DNA of 64,000 bases from Streptomyces sp. DT2A-34. GTDB lineage: Bacteria > Actinomycetota > Actinomycetes > Streptomycetales > Streptomycetaceae. Location of the stretch: the NCBI RefSeq assembly GCF_030499515.1, contig NZ_JASTWJ010000001.1, positions 2,356,001 to 2,420,000 of the forward strand, read 5' to 3'. Below the pieces are notes generated by a model, which was given only the letters and a program-made list of their open reading frames with translations, had not been told where the DNA came from and ran no database searches. Made by a program: the position numbers and the translations under genes. How positions within the stretch are numbered: position 1 is the stretch's first letter; each line of letters opens with the position of its first letter. Of this stretch, positions 63,136 through 64,000 are shown piece after piece.

Positions 63136-63413
63136 ATGACCACCGCACACGCCACTCACCCGGCCCACACACATCAACACGGTGCGGGCTGCGGCCACGT
63201 CGCCGTCCCGCACGAGGACCACGTGGACTACGCCCACGACGGTCACCTGCACTGCGTCCACGACGACCACGTCGACGAGTGCGAAGCCGCCGCACACACC
63301 ACCCACGACGGCCACGACACCAGCACGGCGAAGGCTGCGGCCACGTCGCGGTGCCCCACGTCGACCACGTCGACCACGTGCACGACGGCCACCGGCTGAG
63401 TCCTTTGCTGTGA
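63136..63413 (+). pseudogene. His-rich metal-binding protein, frameshifted in its second module
   Basis: ATG 63136 encodes HQHGAGCGHVAVPHEDHVDY, then AHDGHLHCVHDDHVDEC. After a one-base shift near 63325 a second copy, QHGEGCGHVAVPHVDHVDH and HDGH, continues in another frame to the TGA at 63411-63413. In the first frame the ORF ends at 63399 with a Thr-rich tail. The first module, with its Cys and roughly a dozen His, could still bind zinc or another metal. Confidence 0.6.
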
Positions 63414-63512
63414 CAAATCTGTGAGTCCGCGCGCAGAAGTACGCGACAGGAGCGTTGCCGAGCGCGGATCTCGCACCCGTGCGTGCCGCTCGGTCGGACC
63501 GAGAGGCGGGGC

Positions 63513-64000
63513 GTGGCAGCAGTCAGGTACCGAAGGCCACGGCACTCCAGGCCGCGCGAGCCGGAACTCACCGCCACCGTGGCCGGCGCTCGTGAAGGGA
63601 GCGAGGAGGACTTCAGGACCCTCTACCGCGGCCTGCACCCGGCACTGCTGGGCTACCTGACCGCCCGGCTGGGAAGCGGCGCGGAGGCCGCCGAGGCGGC
63701 CTCCGCCATGTGGCGGGACATCGCCCACGGGATGCTCTCCTTCCACGGCGACGGAACCGACTTCCGCATATGGGCCGCGTCCCTCGCCCGAAGACACCTG
63801 GCGCAGCGCCCGCAGCCGGACCGCGCCGGTGCTCGCTCAAGCAGCAGCATCCCGGATGACGTGTGGCGCCCTCTGGCCGCTCTGCCGACAGGCCTGGCGG
63901 ATGCCCTGCTGCTGCGCGGGGTCGTCGGGCTGGACGACCCGGCGGTCGCTCAGGTGCTCGGCACCACCGTCGAGTCCGTGCGCACCGCAGCAGAGCACGC
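63513..64000 (+). CDS. ECF-type RNA polymerase sigma factor-like protein (cut by window edge)
   Basis: At least 162 codons, open to the window end. After a 25-residue basic start comes a region-2-like segment, EEDFRTLYRGLHPALLGYLT, AEAASAMWRDIAHGML, FRIWAASLARRHLA, then the beginning of region 4, PDDVWRPLAALPTGLADALL and DDPAVAQVLGTTVESVRTAA. GTG at 63513 is preceded by GAGAGGCGGGG. Regions 2.3-2.4 are divergent, so DNA specificity is open. Confidence 0.7.
   Translation, partial: MAAVRYRRPRHSRPREPELTATVAGAREGSEEDFRTLYRGLHPALLGYLTARLGSGAEAAEAASAMWRDIAHGMLSFHGDGTDFRIWAASLARRHLAQRPQPDRAGARSSSSIPDDVWRPLAALPTGLADALLLRGVVGLDDPAVAQVLGTTVESVRTAAEH

Overview
This is a high-GC actinobacterial chromosome segment, almost certainly Streptomyces. 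Coding third positions are nearly all G or C, GTG and TTG starts are common, and lipoproteins and two-component systems are frequent. The core gene order (an rshA-type ppGpp enzyme, dapF, miaA, miaB, gluABCD, recX, recA) is the arrangement I remember for Streptomyces chromosomes. That match is from memory, not from a search.

Layout. 1-10.2 kb: conserved housekeeping block, mostly on the minus strand (secreted M1 peptidase, rshA-like, dapF, miaA, an MT0933-type antitoxin-like protein, miaB). 10.4-15.6 kb: copper block with two near-identical CsoR-type palindromes, each overlapping a -10 box, in front of a DUF4396 membrane protein and of copZ-copA. An 18-cysteine four-helix copper-storage-type protein and a decayed MFS pump lie between them. 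15.6-23.5 kb: patchwork with a TetR/NTF2-fold/DUF1772 divergon, IS remnants, a DUF6153-like/DUF305/F510_1955 cluster, and a junction where two divergent genes have both lost their 5' ends. 23.5-26.2 kb: MarR regulator with palindromic operators, GTP cyclohydrolase II paralogue, DUF2218 and quinone-oxidoreductase-like genes. 26.3-41.4 kb: core again (MazG-like protein, orphan TAXI binding protein, two-component system, gluABCD, FAD monooxygenase, a cysteine-rich leader peptide with cysteine dioxygenase and rhodanese, recX, recA, AI-2E transporter, DUF3046).

41.45-64 kb is accessory and visibly decaying: integrase and excisionase remnants, an intact 853-bp IS5-family element, and frameshifted or internally deleted genes (amidinotransferase, STAS protein, class I amidotransferase, BenE transporter, GNAT acetyltransferase, His-rich protein). 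Within it is an intact inorganic-carbon-type module: two beta-carbonic anhydrase/SulP transporter pairs in opposite orientation, a third beta-carbonic anhydrase, and a decayed fourth. The same region has a secreted acidic-repeat protein with its own sensor kinase and response regulator, a Sua5 homologue, TerC and PhoX. An ECF-sigma-like gene is cut by the right edge, as the M1 peptidase is by the left.

The best leads for something new are: (1) the apparently leaderless Cys-rich leader peptide beside a 39-bp palindrome in front of a translationally coupled cysteine dioxygenase - 47-aa ORF - rhodanese chain; (2) the duplicated carbonic anhydrase/SulP island; (3) the twin CsoR-type operators tying DUF4396 and the Cys-rich bundle to copper. 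I saw no CRISPR array, rRNA or complete tRNA.
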